Assembly (NCBI GenBank): GCA_030043675.1
Contig: JASHXG010000109.1
Span: forward strand, 1 to 7,301
Source: Vulcanimicrobiota bacterium
Lineage (GTDB): Bacteria > Vulcanimicrobiota > Vulcanimicrobiia > Vulcanimicrobiales > Vulcanimicrobiaceae
Length of the DNA stretch: 7,301 nt
Direction: 5' to 3'
Below the pieces are notes generated by a model. The model was not told the origin of the DNA. It made no database searches and saw only the letters and a list, made by a program, of their open reading frames with translations. Shown here one piece after another: positions 6,302 through 7,301 of this stretch; the first letter of the stretch is position 1, and every line of letters begins with the position of its first letter. Made by a program: the position numbers and the translations under genes.

Positions 6302-7116
6302 AGGTTCGAAACTCCCAGGTAGTATGCAGCGGCCGCTTCGACGGCCGCCCAAGGAAGACAGCCGACGAGCTCGCTGCCGAGCAGCTCGATGCCGCGCCGG
6401 CCGGCGAGCAGACGAATCAGCTCCACGATTCGATAGAGCGGGGTTGCAGCATAATCGGTTACGTTGAGGGAGACCTGGGTGCGACCCGGGCCGCGGGGGA
6501 AGGCCAGCGCGCGCAGCGAGCGCAGGCCGCCGCCGCGCTCGCGAACCATGCCCGCGATCTCGCGCGCCACCGCAAGGTCATCCGTCGCTAGCTCAACGTT
6601 AAAGGCGATGAGGATGTTGCGGGCGCCGATCGCGACCGCCCCAGCAGTGCGATGGCGCGGCAGCTCGCCTTCGTCCGGCGGCCAAGCCGCGTGCGCGCGG
6701 ATCTCCGAGAGCTGGCTGCGCTCCTCGCGGCGTGCGGCGGCGCCGTAATAAAAGGAGGGGATCCGGTAACGCTCCCAGATGGCCGCTCCCGCGCGATGCG
6801 CGAGCTGGGCCGCATCCTGGAGCGTCGCGTCCGCGAGCGGGACAAAGGGCAGGACGTCGAGCGCCCCGATCCGCGGGTGGACACCCTGATGTGCACGCAG
6901 GTCGATACGGTCGCGCGCGATCGCGGCCAACGCCAGGCTCGCCTCGAGTACTTGCGCCGCGTCGCCGGCGATCGTCAAGACGCTGCGGTGGTGGACGGCA
7001 TCGCTGTCGCGGTGGAGCAGCCGCGCACCGGTGCCTTCGACCGCGCCGACGGCGGCATCGATGGTGGCGGCATCGCGTCCTTCGGACAGATTCGGAACGA
7101 TCTCAAAGAGAGCCAC
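6298..7116 (-). CDS. Glutamate formimidoyltransferase (stand-alone formiminotransferase domain)
   Basis: This 272-residue cytosolic protein matches the N-terminal half of animal FTCD, without the cyclodeaminase domain. The family reaction moves the formimino group of N-formimino-L-glutamate to tetrahydrofolate, a late step of histidine degradation. Some bacterial members can also metabolise 5-formyl-THF. Visible signatures are IVPNLSEGRD at 6–15, HPRIGALDVLPFVP at 80–93 with H80 matching catalytic His82 of the mammalian enzyme, FYYGAAARREERSQLSEIR at 122–140, GARNILIAFNVEL at 164–176, QVSLNVTDY at 214–222 and GSELVGCLP at 247–255. It is shorter than the roughly 300-residue mammalian domain, with trimmed loops but no lost core motif. 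The GTG start directly abuts the radA TAA. No hut genes are visible, so its role in histidine catabolism as opposed to folate salvage is open. Confidence 0.9.
   Translation of the reverse strand: MALFEIVPNLSEGRDAATIDAAVGAVEGTGARLLHRDSDAVHHRSVLTIAGDAAQVLEASLALAAIARDRIDLRAHQGVHPRIGALDVLPFVPLADATLQDAAQLAHRAGAAIWERYRIPSFYYGAAARREERSQLSEIRAHAAWPPDEGELPRHRTAGAVAIGARNILIAFNVELATDDLAVAREIAGMVRERGGGLRSLRALAFPRGPGRTQVSLNVTDYAATPLYRIVELIRLLAGRRGIELLGSELVGCLPWAAVEAAAAYYLGVSNL
6312..6316 (-). promoter_or_regulatory. Likely ribosome binding site for the M16 peptidase GTG start
   Basis: GGGAG on the minus strand lies within the end of the formimidoyltransferase gene, ten bases before the GTG at 6301. The spacing is slightly long, but the site agrees with the GTGA overlap and the signal-peptide position in favouring this start. 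Confidence 0.45.
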
Positions 7117-7301
7117 TTAACCGAGAGCCATTTGAATCGCCTGGACGATATCGCTCGCATTGGCAGGCGAGATCAAGGCGGTGTAGCCGAGCTTGCGGGC
7201 CTCAGCATCGCGACGCTCCGCACCGCCGACCGCACGCACTTCGCCGGAAAGGCCCAGCTCGCCGTAAACCGCCGCGTCGCGCGCCAAGGCGACGTCGCGA
7301 A
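7117..7301 (-). CDS. radA: DNA repair protein RadA, C-terminal end (partial)
   Basis: The last 60 codons are present, ending in TAA. They contain VYGELGLSGEVRAVGGAE and RRDAEARKLGYTALISPA, which match the C-terminal Lon-protease-like domain of RadA/Sms (compare VFGEVGLAGEIRPV…ER…EAAKHGFRRAIVPAAN in E. coli). RadA is a DnaB-like ATPase that helps branch migration during recombination. The zinc finger, Walker motifs and KNRFG motif would lie outside the window. ComM and Lon share this fold but differ in the GExxLxGxxR segment, and RadA fits best. The following GTG of the formimidoyltransferase begins on the very next base, so the two genes are probably co-transcribed. The extreme C-terminus is shorter than in E. 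coli RadA. Confidence 0.8.
   Translation of the reverse strand, partial: RDVALARDAAVYGELGLSGEVRAVGGAERRDAEARKLGYTALISPANASDIVQAIQMALG

Noticed and set aside
6302..6352. Longer M16 peptidase start at 6352
   Set aside because: It would place 17 unrelated residues before a textbook signal peptide. GTG 6301 fits both the overlap and the export signal.

Overview
The window is a compact, GC-rich bacterial chromosomal segment, estimated by eye at 60–70% GC. It holds two gene clusters that converge on one short intergenic gap. Three of the five complete genes start with GTG. Most gene junctions are 4-bp ATGA or GTGA overlaps; the exception is a stop codon directly abutting a start. The phylum cannot be fixed from the sequence. 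The DapD is of the type I associate with Bacteroidota, but the base composition and neighbours suggest another high-GC, probably diderm lineage. Eremiobacterota-like is only an impression.

Plus strand, 1–2072. The tail of an unrecognised gene overlaps dapD (tetrahydrodipicolinate N-succinyltransferase), which overlaps a class I/II PLP aminotransferase, probably dapC. Together dapD and dapC carry out two consecutive steps of the succinylase branch of meso-diaminopimelate and lysine synthesis.

Gap, 2073–2252. These 180 bp contain a nested inverted-repeat element: a perfect 21-bp outer stem, a 17-bp inner stem with one bulged base, and a small apical hairpin. It has no U-tract of the kind seen in a classical terminator. 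An imperfect direct repeat flanks it. This is the most unusual structure in the window. It could be a MITE- or REP-like repeat, a folded RNA, or a bidirectional transcription barrier.

Minus strand, 7301–2253, in transcription order. First comes the C-terminus of a RadA-like DNA-repair protein, then a stand-alone glutamate formimidoyltransferase, then an exported two-domain M16 zinc peptidase, then a Sad/YneI-type succinate-semialdehyde dehydrogenase. The junctions (TAA|GTG, GTGA, ATGA) point to one translationally coupled transcript. The four products share no obvious pathway, so this looks like a co-transcribed housekeeping and catabolic cluster rather than a dedicated system.

No promoter, tRNA, rRNA, CRISPR array or recognisable transposase gene was seen. 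Apart from the inverted-repeat element, the window is ordinary core-genome content.
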